The translations under genes and the position numbers were made by a program. Below, piece after piece: positions 47,194-58,547 of a stretch of 59,179 nucleotides of DNA (positions within the stretch are counted from its first letter, which is position 1; every line of letters starts with the position of its first letter). The notes below the pieces were generated by a model, which was not told the origin of the DNA, ran no database searches, and saw nothing but the letters and a program-made list of their open reading frames with translations. Origin of the DNA: Priapulus caudatus (taxonomy: Eukaryota > Priapulida > Priapulimorpha > Priapulimorphida > Priapulidae); contig NW_014577076.1 of assembly GCF_000485595.1 (NCBI RefSeq), forward strand, positions 1,273,868 through 1,333,046, given 5' to 3'.

Positions 47194-49011
47194 CAGAAGG
47201 AAGAAGGGGAGGCACGAGGAAGAGCGAGTAGGGAAAATACAGGAAGGGGGAGAAGGTGGGCGATCGAGAGAGCGACAGGAAGAGGGAAATTGGGGGAAAG
47301 AGAGAGAGAACGCGAGAGAGAGATAGCGTCGCGAAAACAAGAGAAAACTAGCGAGCGAGCGAGAGAAGCTAGGGCAGGGAGTGGGATTAATGCATCTCCT
47401 CTCCTCTAGTATAATAATATATCGTTGCGTGCGTAACAGTCCACCGGGAACGTGCAATAACGTTTACCATTTAATTACCTCGGTGAAATATCGATTGCAT
47501 TTCAGCGAATGAAATCGCTTACAAAAATTTAAACAGCTTGTCTTTTTTAACTTGTGTGTTTAAAGCGTCGCAATTTAGCGTAATGTGGAGAATGCAAGTG
47601 TAGAACATTCTGATGCTCTCTCAAATCTGACTGACAAAAACGTCACAAGACGTTTGCCCTCGTCGTAATATAAAGTTTATTAGCATATTGATTCGTGTAG
47701 ATTTTACGTGCCACCTTACAAACACTTGTAGGTTTCGACACTCAGGTACCATTCTGTTAGTCATTGTGTTAGGTAATTGCCATACTGTCGAAATGCTGCC
47801 CGCCCGCTGGTTCACTCAAAGTACCAATTAACAGTCGCATGCAGTGTACAAGCCGGATGCGTTGGCTGCATGGCTGTGTTTCATTTATGCTACTCATTTA
47901 TATATCGCTGCCATCGAGGCAAAAAACCGCTCGTTGGTTCAAACATTTATGAGAAGTAGTTACTAGGCTGAGTCTACAGATGCTGGTCGACATTTTTCTG
48001 GGTTGAAGCTCTTACGTACGCCGTTGTTGTCTCGTTGAAGGTTACAACCTGGCTTCTTTCTTCCACGTGAGTGCGATGTAGGCAGATAGCACTCCAGCGG
48101 ATGGCATATAAACGACCTTGAAATGCGCATAGCAAAAACTGGGAGTGTTTAGAATTTGGCGAGAATGTGTTGAGCAGCTGCTCCCGGCTTGCTGTTGTAT
48201 ATTTCTCGCGACGCTGTTTGTCGTGAGATGAAAGAGGTTCATTCGGTAAACAACGGCAAAATGCATGTAGGCAATATTTACTGTTACGCACGGCTCATAT
48301 AGTCCGCTCGCACGGAGATGTCCCCCCCCCCCAACTAGCAGGCTAGTAAGCCGTAGCAATAACTATTTGTTACCATCCATAAACTAACAATAACCCTAAC
48401 GCTGACTCTGTACTTGTCTCTAATTCAACCTCAAACACTAACCCCAGCTCTATAACCCTAACCGTAACTCTAACGCTTTCCATATCCCTAACCGCATCAT
48501 CCCCCGCCCATGGGGATCAGTGTGATAGGCCCGACTACCGTGATCGTAAGAATACCGTGGCAACATTGTTGCGTAATATAGATCGTGAATTAGTAATGTG
48601 CGGATTGAAATACAGTTCTATGAAGATGCTGCATGTGCGTACCACGACCAGTGTGTGGAAGCATTAATGATAGACATGTGCAACACGCATTGAATTTGAA
48701 TTGATATTTTACAGTCCGTTTGTTTCGAGATTACTCGCGGAATGTAAACGTACTTCAAGAGCCGCGCTATAAACCAGGGTTTGCACGCAGCAATTACAGG
48801 CAGTAAAACCCCAACATTGGTGTACATTTATAGTTACATTAGTACGTGCATAGTTAGGCCGTGTATCGTCTGGCACGTCGCTCATGTACGCACAGCGAGG
48901 GAGTGCAGTAAAGCTAGAAATAGCAAACATCTACGGCAGGTTTGTTTCCCGCATATATGATATAGCGATTTAATGAAATCATAAATTTTTGAGTCGTAAC
49001 GTAGCATTCAT
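47191..49011. other. Non-coding DNA, no gene recognised
   Basis: Purine-rich to 47400, then ordinary AT-rich sequence. At 48370-48500 phrases AACCCTAAC, CCCTAACCG and TAACTCTAAC form degenerate telomere-like (CCCTAA) wording. A run of ten C lies at 48321-48330. Confidence 0.4.
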
Positions 49012-49013
49012 TA

Positions 49014-49702
49014 GTGAGCTTTCGTTTTGCACGACGGATCGTTCTACGACGGATAAAAACCTGTGACCATACCGTCGGGCGTGCTGAGCGTCCGTCCTGC
49101 GGTAACTCGTTTCGATTTTCACGACGGCGACAAATTGATCACGTGACCTTTTGTTTTGATCGCGCGTATTTTAAAAATGGCGAATCTTCACCGGTTATGT
49201 CATTGTTACGTTTTGAATCTTAAACATGTCAGTAACACTAACTGTAGATGTAATACTATAGACCTTTAGTATTATCTTAGTAAAAGACCATCATTAACCC
49301 ACGCCTGATTATGATTTGATTTCAACATGGGCTGTCACCACCAAATAGTGGAAACTTACGGAATGCATATACTCTCTCTCATCATCGTGTCGCTTGCTTC
49401 AAAAGTTTGTGTCGATCATCAAGTCATACAAATATACAATACATCAAAATGGCAAAGTATACGTCAAAGTATCCGTCAAAGTATGTCAAAGTATCCGTCG
49501 ATGACCATGCGCATGACCAGACGCATGCGCACCAGGCACGGCCTGGCTATACGTCGTCGTTCTCGGCACGACGGTGATTTACCCCGAGAACCGTCGTAGA
49601 ATCTTCAGGACGGATGGTACAGCAAGATTCGAGCATGCGCAGACGGTCCCAGTGTGGTTTTCACCGTCGTAGAACGATCCGTCGTGCAAAACGAAAGCTC
49701 AC
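49014..49702. mobile_element. 689-bp TA-flanked inverted-repeat element
   Basis: GTGAGCTTTCGTTTTGCACG is the left end and its complement the right end. The match continues for about 40 bp (ACGGATCGTTCTACGACGG). TA occurs directly outside both ends (49012-49013, 49703-49704), as for Tc1/mariner-type insertions. CGTC/GACGG words are dense inside, and a CAAAGTATCCGT tandem repeat lies at about 49450-49500. No transposase seen. Confidence 0.7.
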
Positions 49703-50564
49703 TATTGTCGTTCCGGGCCACATTAGAAGAATGGTAACTCGCCAGGGAAGAACAACAGACCGGCAGTGTAGAGAGATAAGGAGAGTTGATAGCAAGGTCA
49801 TACAAACATCAGCGTCAAAAATACATCTGAAAAATTCATCACACATGAACATGGACGAACCTAGATCGGTGAAAATGAAATGGTACAACTCCGGTGGCTG
49901 TTACTGTTACAGAGTAAAGAGGGAATTTTTTCTGTAGGTAGAGAGTTGCGAGTTTCTTCTCTGCCTACTGTATTATACGCTCTCGAGGTTGCTGCGCGTT
50001 GTATACTGGTCAATGTGGCCCAGTCCCAAATCTAACCCCCAATCATCTCACTGTCTCTCCAGTTGCTGCGAAATACCACAGGTGCTTGATGTAGGGTGTG
50101 GGGTGGTAAAAACGAGGCCCTTGCTTATGTCCTATAATAGTCTATGGGTCACTGGCCATGTGGCTTATTTGCCAGATTCTGGTTTAACCATCTATTATAA
50201 TATGAGCCCTTAGGCAGGGAAAGCCGTCACTATTTGTGCTATTAATAGGTGTTAATAACAATCGCCGTCTTGTTGCATTCCGTTATAACAGCTGGGCGTC
50301 TCTCTTAAGACATAGAGAGCAAGTCCGTAGGATTGCACTCATCATGCAGTAATCTTATTCACGAAGTGGAGTCATATCACGTGTGGTGATGCGAGAATGC
50401 GGTTCAACTGCGAAAAATGTTGACGTCTATAATGTAAAGCGAAGTACATAATACGTTTAAATGTTTAGTGAAGTGATTAAAACGTGATAAATATTGTGAA
50501 TTGTGCGTGTCACGAGCAAGCGTGGGCTTAATACGCCGCACGCGCAAATTGACACCGATATCCC

Positions 50565-51062
50565 CACAGGCACTTGGAACGTCTCAATAAAAAAAATTTG
50601 TGGTAATTAAACACGAAATGTACCAAAGTCTTAATGTTTCTCTACTCTATTTCGCCTATAAATTATAATCACCTGTAAATTCTGGTCAAATGCTCATCTG
50701 CAACACGCAAGTACACCGCACGAACATAGAAGAGGATAGAGAATAGAATAGAGAATAGAAAGATAGAGCATAGAACATAGAAGAGACATAGAAGAGAATA
50801 GAATAGAGATAATAGAAGAGAAGAAATACAAAGAAGAGATGAATGCAAGATTGCAGAAACAACATGTATAACTCGATCTCTTATTCATGTTGTTTGTTCA
50901 CATATGGCGGGCGTGCGGTGTACTTGCGTGTTGCAGATGAACATTTGACCGGCATTTACAGGTGATTATAGGCGAAATAGAGTAGAGAAACATTAAGACT
51001 TTGGTACATTTCGTGTTTATTTACCATTAATTTTTTTTATTGAGACGTTCCAAGTGCCTGTG
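50565..51062. mobile_element. 498-bp hAT-type foldback, CACAGGCACTT family
   Basis: CACAGGCACTTGGAACGTCTC at the left has its complement at the right, with arms of about 170 bp. Flanking 8-mers GATATCCC (50557-50564) and GATATCCT (51063-51070) differ at one base. The spacer (50730-50870) is a GAATAGA/ATAGAAGAGA purine repeat. A diverged relative lies at 53910. Confidence 0.82.
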
Positions 51063-51263
51063 GATATCCTTATCCACGTACACGTCCATCCCCACACGAC
51101 CGCACCTATTATGCCCCCACATCACGTGCATATACGCACGCACGCACGCAGTCGTTCCTATCCCAGGGTGGGAGTATATAAGCTTCCCTGTGTTCTTCCG
51201 AATAGTGCCAGCAGCCCCTCCTGAATTCTCTCTTTTTCAATTGATTGTCTTCTCTAAATCTCT

Positions 51264-51340
51264 GATATGATCAATCTGATGATCAATCTGATGATCAATC
51301 TGATGATCAATCTGATCAATATGATCAATATGATCAATCT
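51264..51340. repeat. TGATGATCAATC minisatellite
   Basis: Four to five 12-bp units of GATGATCAATCT followed by GATCAATATGATCAATATGATCAA. It contains many GATC palindromes. Confidence 0.9.
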
Positions 51341-52157
51341 TCTCTGATTTCAAATTTCTTGAAGCTCCTACGTGCCTGTAGTGTTTCGCTGGTCCGATAA
51401 AGATTAGGAGTCATAATGTTGGGCTAATACAGCAACACTACATGCCAATATCACTATTTGTACACTGTAAGCCTGCATGAGGAATTCCAGCTCATGGATC
51501 AGCCTTGACTGTTGCGCGCCAATCAATATCATAAACACATGAGTCGTTGGGTCTTTCTGTTGGCAATTAAGCAGCTACTGGCATACTTGCAGTGGACCGA
51601 CCTCACGCGCCGCAATCACGCGCATTCATCACGAAAACGCAGTTTTTAAAGAGCAGCGTCGTCATTTGTGCGCATTTATTGGCAGAATTCTGGAAGAGTG
51701 CTCTAGCTGGTAGAGCGATGCATGCATTTGTGTGAAGGTTCCATTTAAATTTTCCCCGAGAAGTCAATGACCATTGCTGCCTGTCAGCAAAGGGCATGGT
51801 ACTGGCATTCGCAGTGGCTTTCTGCTATATTAATTGCCCGCGAACCGTATATATATATATATATACTGCTGGCTGCAGAAGCCAGCATTTGTTGCTCCCA
51901 GTCCCCACTGACACTGTTCAGCGTTGTTAGTTAGTTAGGTAAGTTAGTAGTTAGGTTTATCCTCCAGTTATGTAGGAGATTGGTATCATGTGACGTCTGC
52001 TCACTAGATACAAGAACAGATAGAATGCACCTAGAACAAATAGAATCTATTTCTGTACTCGTTCAAATTTTGAGGATTTTTGTATAATAGAACCTTCATG
52101 TCTCCTTCGGGACAGATATGAGAGTGAGTTATTTCGCCGAGATGTATACAATGCGCC
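51341..52157. other. Non-coding DNA; tRNA-like A-box fragment
   Basis: At 51706-51725 CTCTAGCTGGTAGAGCGATG resembles a tRNA D-arm/A-box, and AAGGTTCCATT follows about 20 bases later, a poor B-box. There is no full cloverleaf, so it is at best a SINE or tRNA relic. A (TA)n run lies at 51848-51866. Confidence 0.3.
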
Positions 52158-52611
52158 AAAATGGGGTTCTCCGGAACTAGGGTTTGCTGGAAAGCATGAT
52201 GCTCCGGAACGGACATATTTGCGAGAGGGGGTGTCCGGAATGTGGGGAAAAAGTAGGACCTAGATGCTCCGGGACGGAAAATATGTGAAAAGGGGGTCTC
52301 CGGTGCGGAAATTTTGAGGTGAAAAGGGGGTCATAACCGCGTGCTATTTATGTTGACGTACGTGAACAAATCTTCGTTGTATTGCAGATTGGTGCATATA
52401 CGATTGGTGGAAATAATGGCGTGGGAGTTTTCTAATACATTTTAGTCTTACTGTATGTAAACACTTGTTGTTACGCTAGGAGTAGGAGTCCAGGTAAGTA
52501 CCAGAACGGTCGAGAAAACGTGAGAACGGTTGCGAATACATGGAAAATCATTATTTTAATTTTTACTATAACAAAAGATGGGTAGCTTTTTTGCGTTGTA
52601 CACGCAATAGC
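52158..52611 (+). repeat. Dispersed repeat, copy 2 (454 bp)
   Basis: Direct repeat of 44919-45376, same strand, about 7.2 kb away, with only scattered differences (for example GGAGTAGGAGTCCAGG against GGAGTCCCGG). See copy 1. Confidence 0.75.
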
Positions 52612-53901
52612 TGATGTATATATATAGAGATGTATACATAAGTTTCGCCGAAAGCTGTGCGCACGTATGTATGTATGTACTGTCGGTACAAATGTTCATA
52701 GACGCACTCACGTGTGCTGCATGGATTTTTTCGTTTAAAATGACATCTAAACTAGACAGACACGTCATCGGCGGTAAGTGGAGCCATCTGTGGGCAGCTT
52801 CTGGGCGAACATAGGCCGTCCTAAAGATATTTTGCGTCTAGGGAAACTGTTTCAGAATCTCTCGGATGGTTACGTAATATAATTATATTTTTTAAGTATA
52901 TATGTATAGGTTTTTCAGTCATAATTTTGAGAGATTTGTCGTAACACGGTGAACAACCCGTATTTACCTTATAACCGGAGGAGAATGAAGGCGAGGACGT
53001 GGATGGAGTTGTTGCTATGTAAATACCTTGTAATACAGTGGTTTGGGGCGCAGCGGGAAGCTTAGGAGAAGCTGTATAAACGCCTACTGCGTAAATGACT
53101 GTTATAAGTGCTTTTATAACCACGTGTACAGCATGAAAACACAATGCACACCTCATTTGCGCTATTACTGGAGTGCTAAATCAATGAACTTACGGGTAGG
53201 TTATGGTTCGTGAGTTGCAGTTTATGTTATATGTCCATGTTATTTACGTTTCTAATTCCTAAATTCTTCTCCGTCCTGTGAAGTTATATTATTTTGCCCT
53301 CCCCCATCTTTTCTTTCGTGTGATGGTTTATACGCAAACCAGAGCGTGGGCTCGATTTATTGCTATTCGTGCAGCTAGCAACACTACGTACTATCAAAGT
53401 AAATTGTTTTACACTTGTGCATTGAGCTGTCTAAATGACGCTGACTCGTCTGGGTTGTGTGCAATGGTGTTGTTGTCGTGACTGCTGTGTTTGCGCCACT
53501 GTGGGAGGGCACACAGGACCTTTTATTGTACCCCTATCCCCGTGTGCCTTTCTTTGTGTCACATTCTTGTGCCGGCCTTTGCTCCCACGATCATTGGTGG
53601 CTGTTGCTGGCTCTTGCGTCGTAACAACGGTCTTCATTGAGGCACACTGTGCTGCCGTATAATGGTGGGCTGAACCGTTTACTTTTTGAACTGGTTCGGC
53701 TGAATGCTGACAGCTAGTGGTGAGGTAAACACCAGGGAGGCGCGCGTCTTTGCTTGTTATCATGTTTGCTGGCGGAGCCTGTTGGTGGTAACTTACGCTG
53801 TGATCATCCTGCACACAGCACTTATGTTAGATTCACTCCACTCGCTCTGGTCAGATCGTGCTTAGTCTGTACGTACTGTAAGTTAGTGGACTGAAACTAG
53901 C
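52612..53901. other. No gene recognised; a 127-codon frame noted
   Basis: A minus-strand frame (53814-53431) is open for 127 codons with ordinary composition (HHYTAAQCASMKTVVTTQEP) but has no recognised similarity. I cannot call it coding. Confidence 0.3.
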
Positions 53902-53909
53902 CTTGTATG

Positions 53910-54293
53910 CACAGGCACTTTGGCCGTTTCAATAATAAAATTATGGTAAATAAACATTGTATTTACTATCAAAATCCTATTGTTTTTGTACTTTTTTTCA
54001 CTAGTAATTCCACGTAATTGCTTTTCCAATGCTCTTCTGCAACATTCCATCTCATCGCAATCACTGTTCAAACTCACAAAAAGATATAGACTCGGTAGAG
54101 CTTTCTCTGAGTTTGTGCACAGCACTTGGCATGTGTGCGTGCGCTGAGATTGTGTGTTGCAGAGAAGTATTTGAACGTCATTTACGTGAAATTATTAGTC
54201 AATGGAGACTAATAATCATTAGGACTTTAATAGTAAATATAGTAAGTGTTTATTTGCCATCATTTTATTGTTGAAACGGCCAAAGTACCTGTG
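53910..54293. mobile_element. 384-bp hAT-type foldback, CACAGGCACTT family (diverged)
   Basis: CACAGGCACTTTGGCCGTTTC pairs with the right end GGCCAAAGTACCTGTG. A perfect 8-bp duplication CTTGTATG flanks it (53902-53909, 54294-54301). Arms match the 50565 element in places (TTCTGCAACA.., CAATAATAAAATTATGGTAAATAAACA against CAATAAAAAAAATTTGTGGTAATTAAACA). Confidence 0.85.
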
Positions 54294-54301
54294 CTTGTAT
54301 G

Positions 54302-55708
54302 TGTGATCAGATTGTAGATTAGTAGGATGGCGGTCAGGCGTGTCTTTTCTATCCGTCACTTGTGACATCATCACCACTAGGTGTGACGTCATATCTGGTA
54401 GTCCCCGTTAGCCTCACGCTTTTACAGTAGCGGCCATTTATACCCTGTGTCGTCACTGCTGGTACCTAGCTTCTTCGACCGCTCACACTGGCAGCCGTAT
54501 AATTATGATATGACGTCACTGCTGGTGCACCGATATTTTCTCGTTGTATTGTGGCACTTATGCACTCTTAGCAGTGCATGTAGCACAGGTGTGCCTGTAT
54601 AATCTGGCAGCGCAGCAGTGGGTGTTTATTATCAACACTACTGCCACTGGCAACCACGCTGCTGTGTCAATAACCGCATTCAAAGATAAACAGTTGCCGA
54701 AGCCATGCAGTGTGGTTGGTGGCTTGGGAGGCGGGGGAGCTCGGAGTTTTGCCGTAGTGGCCTGGCTCATCGCATACTATCGGTCTTTTATCCGATACCG
54801 GGCAGAATTGCTAATAATTTCGGTCGAAATCAATTTGTAAATGGAATCCACGGGTTTACGATATCTTTGATGGCTGTGAGCTGACAAACAGCAGTGTAAA
54901 GGTTTTATGAAGTTGGAAGAGTATAGAAGTGGGACAAAGAAGCCTCGAGAACTAATCTACTTGGCAGAGCAGCAAGGGTTCGCTTAACAGAATCCTTGAG
55001 TATCATGTTCTAAAATCATGACTGAAAATTGTGTCGTAACGTACGTTTCTTTTATCGTTGATTCGTTGTATTATTTTTCAGAACTAGTACAACTGTACAT
55101 GTATATGACTATATATCTTGGCTGTGACGGTATCTGTGCTAAAGCCATGATATTGCCCACTCGTGCCCCCTGAATGAGGGATGCATATTATATTACTCCA
55201 AACAAATCACTAGATCACATATTATCTGATATCCATGAAATAATGGATATAAATAAAACCATTCAATAGAACATTGAACGTACTCAAACGAAGGTCTAAT
55301 AAACAGTAAAAGTAGTATTAACGCAATGTATGGTCATGAAATCTGAACCTGTTAGAAGAAAGTTTCGTAGAATGTGATATACGTAACCGGGACGAGAAAT
55401 GTGCATGCGTTTGGTTGTCAATAAACTTATGTCCTCGAATTAAAGAACGCAAAAATCATATAGTCATATGTTTTAGTCGAGGAAGTATATAGTATATGAT
55501 TTCTGACGCAGAAATACCAACCTGTAGCAGTTAGCGCATAGACTGACTCCAAGAGTTATCGTGCTTACAAGGTCGTTCACTAAGATTTGCAGAATTAGTC
55601 TATGGGAGTCGAGACGAGACGTAAACACGTTTATTAGTAAGTGCTAGTTGCGCTGACCTGCGTACTAAATAAGTGGTGAGCTACTGATGTGCGTTATAGT
55701 CAGTTCGC
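54302..55708. other. Non-coding DNA, no gene recognised
   Basis: TGACGTCA-type CRE-like words occur at 54387 and 54512 (TGTGACGTCATA, TATGACGTCACT). The 98-codon frame at 54544-54840 has no splice context or recognised similarity. Confidence 0.35.
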
Positions 55709-55815
55709 TATAATATATATATTAATTATATAATATATAATATATATATATATATATAATATATAATATATATATATATAATATATAATATATCTTAAGC
55801 TATATTATTATAAAT
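55709..55815. repeat. (TA)n/AATATATAAT repeat
   Basis: Imperfect ATATATAATATATAAT units with strong self-complementarity. Confidence 0.92.
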
Positions 55816-56181
55816 TATATATAAGCTATATTATTATGTGAATCCACCGGCGAGTGTACACACTGGCTGATGGCCTGTTTTATGTGCTGTCCGGTAGCAG
55901 GTGGCGATGCGGCCAACGCGAGGGGCCGTCACGCGATTTGACCGTTAATCGGCGCCGGTCAATTTGGCGTAGTTAATAGAGCGGCGCGTGTCGCGATCAC
56001 CTAAATGACGCATTATCGATTAGGTCGTAGCTAGAGCGTAGTAGCAGCGTGGGACTGCGCGTCGTTCTGGCGCCATGTCGGCAGCAGTGGACGCGGCGAC
56101 GGCGGGGGCGGAGGAGGCGGCAGCAACAACAGTAGCAGCGCGGTAGTAGCAGTAGTCTGCTTTTAGTGGTAGTAATAGTAG

Positions 56182-56225
56182 CAGGAGTAAGATAATATAG
56201 GAGGTCCTATATTATCTTACTCCTG
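56182..56225. mobile_element. 44-bp hairpin MITE, CAGGAGT family, copy F
   Basis: Twenty-one-base perfect inverted ends (starting CAGGAGTAAGATAATATAG) around GG. A perfect 7-bp duplication ATAGTAG flanks it (56175-56181, 56226-56232), generated from a TAGTAG-rich target. The terminal 19 bases are identical to the 819-bp element at 34772. It sits within the CpG-rich zone. Confidence 0.87.
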
Positions 56226-56716
56226 ATAGTAGTAGTAGCAGTGACAACAGCAGCGACGTAACAACAGAAGTCGCAGTTGTGTGTGTGTTTTGTATTGTGT
56301 ATAGTAACGGTAGTTACCGTGGTACATATCGAGTGGAGCGAAACTGCGGCGGCGGGGGCGTATCATGCGGAGGTCGGCCGAGTGTTGCGTTGATATACTG
56401 CCAAAACAGTGGCGGCTGACGCGCGGGATGGATGAGTAACGCGAGTGCGCTCCGATGTAATCATCTGTGGTCGCCGCCGCCGCTGCTGCTGCCGCCGAGG
56501 CCAGCGTGGCTTTCCCAGTGTTATTCGAGAGCGTCGAAGCGACATTTTTCTAATTGATATTCATGCCGGTCGCTGAGCAAACAGAGCCGCCGGTGTGCGT
56601 AATATGTTTTCATTAATTCCATCTTTTTATTGGCCCGCGCTCGCGTGCTGTGGCGCGGGTAGGATCGGGGGCCGGGCGCAGTGCGTGGGCGGCGCTGGTG
56701 GTGACGTCGTGTGGGG

Positions 56717-56754
56717 ATGTCGGCAGATGATCAGGCCATGGCCTCGCAGTTTGC
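56717..56754 (+). CDS. Possible short first coding exon, unknown gene
   Basis: An ATG at 56717 opens 12 codons (MSADDQAMASQF plus two bases of an alanine codon) and runs into a GTGAGC donor at 56755. Read through, it would hit a stop at once (GCG TGA), so it only makes sense as a spliced exon. Position in the CpG-rich zone after a CRE-like site supports a gene start. The product is not recognised, and a chance ATG/donor pair cannot be excluded. Confidence 0.28.
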
Positions 56755-57075
56755 GTGAGCTTCATTAATTAACGAGGCATTAATGAGGACTAACTGTATT
56801 CACAAGCGCGCAGAAATACACGCCCACACACACCCACGTACACGCACGCACACTAGCACGCGGACAGACATGTGCAGTGGATGGAAGTGCGTGAGCATGT
56901 GAATGAGTATAGGATAGGGGAAACTTAGCGGGGTATTCTTAAACATTTGTTGTTAAGCTCTCACCGTGTAATGTGTAACATCTGCTGGGTGCGAATCGAC
57001 CATCCCAGTATGTCGTTGATGATTCTGTCTACCGACATGAGGAAAACGACGCATATGTAATGATTGACAGGCCAC

Positions 57076-57089
57076 GCACACACATGCAC

Positions 57090-57122
<33 letters not shown>

Positions 57123-57141
57123 AACGCGGCGCGCACGCACA

Positions 57142-57182
<41 letters not shown>

Positions 57183-57183
57183 G

Positions 57184-57248
<65 letters not shown>
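57076..57248. repeat. (ACGC)n/(CA)n microsatellite
   Basis: ACGCACGCACGC followed by two long CA blocks separated by GCGCACGC. Histidine/threonine and cysteine/valine frames are artefacts. Confidence 0.96.
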
Positions 57249-57250
<2 letters not shown>

Positions 57251-57730
57251 CCCCATCACACCCACCACAGGCACGACCAACACAAAAGCACACACGACAC
57301 AGCACACACACACGCACCAAGCGCCGACGCACACACAGACAGACACCACACCCACTCCACAATGACCACTACGCACACCCAACACCCGCCAAAGCCACAA
57401 AACACCCAAAACCAACACGCGCACAGCGCGCGCACACACACCACACAGCGACACCCACCAACTTACACACACACAACAGACACAAAGCACGGAACAGAAA
57501 AAAGCACAACACACACGACACACCAGAATACAACCGAATCAAAAAAAAATCACCAATTAAAAATACAAAAAATATAAAATACAGACAGGCTCGACTAACG
57601 CACACACAACCACACACAACAACAATCACTACATACACAACACAACACAACAATAAACAGGACGACAGCACACACACACACAACCCTCAATACGAAGCAC
57701 TACACACACACATAACCCCCGACCTAACAC
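57249..57730. repeat. A/C-biased degenerate tract
   Basis: The plus strand is overwhelmingly A and C with few G and T (for example ACCACTACGCACACCCAACACC). It continues the CA microsatellite in decayed form for almost 500 bp. A 233-codon frame through it is compositional and is not a gene. Confidence 0.85.
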
Positions 57731-58483
57731 TAGAAAGATGTTTATCGACATTGAGCGTATGTTAGCGTCTCAACGATGCATATAAAATTCCGCAGATTTC
57801 GCGTTCACATGAAGCACAGTGACAGCTAATACATTCATCTACGTTCACCATACCACTTCTGCGACTATTCGTCTAAAGTCGGGTACTGGTGATCAAAAGT
57901 GACAAGGACTGAAAAGTAGGTCATCGTTTATGTATCGCATCTATGTTTTTATGTCGCTTGGCGCTAATATATCGCTTTCTCGTGCCTGTTTCGCGTGGGG
58001 TAGCCTAGCAACCGCATTGTAATATTGTTCCGCCGCTTCACAGCATGTCATCCACAAATTACAAATGTCGCTCATCTCGGCAGGCTGTTGGCCGCAGCCG
58101 GGAGGAAGAGGTGCGAGCAGAGAGAGTCAGTAAGAAGGGGTAGAAGAGAGAGGCGGCACAGCGTCAAAGGACGCACGAGGATGTGGAAGGGAAGGAGGGA
58201 GGGGAGGGACCTCAAGGAGAGGAGGGAGGAGGAGAAGAGAGCGCGTAAGAAGGCACGAGGCGGGAGTTTCGGTTTGGCCACGACGGCATAGCAAGGCACG
58301 GCGAATACGTGGTGTACTTGCGTTTAGATCGGTCTTTGGTGAGAGCGCCCCCCGTCTACCTACTTGCTAGCATAAGCACAATGATAGACGAATCGTTCGT
58401 GTGCTGATAATACACTCGCGATCTAGGCGTGTAAGCACATTACACAGATGCTCCAAGAAGTGCGATTTGCGGGAAGCTGACTT
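57731..58483. other. Non-coding DNA, purine-rich in its second half
   Basis: At 58100-58260 the plus strand is strongly purine-rich (GGAAGGAGGGAGGGGAGGGA). The open frame of 88 codons there is low-complexity. No exon recognised. Confidence 0.4.
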
Positions 58484-58493
58484 GAGAGAGGAG

Positions 58494-58532
<39 letters not shown>

Positions 58533-58547
58533 GAGAAGGGGGGGGGG
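58484..58547. repeat. (GA)n microsatellite with poly-G
   Basis: Interrupted GAGAGA blocks ending in a run of nine G. Confidence 0.93.

Larger units (their letters stand above)
55880..56760. promoter_or_regulatory. CpG-rich, promoter-like zone
   Basis: CpG dinucleotides and GC content are clearly higher than in flanking DNA (CGCGTGTCGCGATC, GCGACGGCGGGGGCGG, GCCGCCGCCGCTGCTGCTGC, GGCGGCGGGGGCG). A CRE-like TGACGTC lies at about 56702, immediately before the candidate start exon at 56717. A short upstream frame (ATG at 56075, 23 codons, alanine-rich) could be a leader peptide. No TATA box is evident. Confidence 0.4.

Noticed and set aside
48361-48500. Interstitial telomere repeat
   Set aside because: CCCTAA-like wording is too degenerate and interrupted to claim a telomeric array.
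57064-57765. 233-codon plus-strand frame
   Set aside because: Product of the CA microsatellite and A/C-biased tract; threonine/histidine-rich without any domain.
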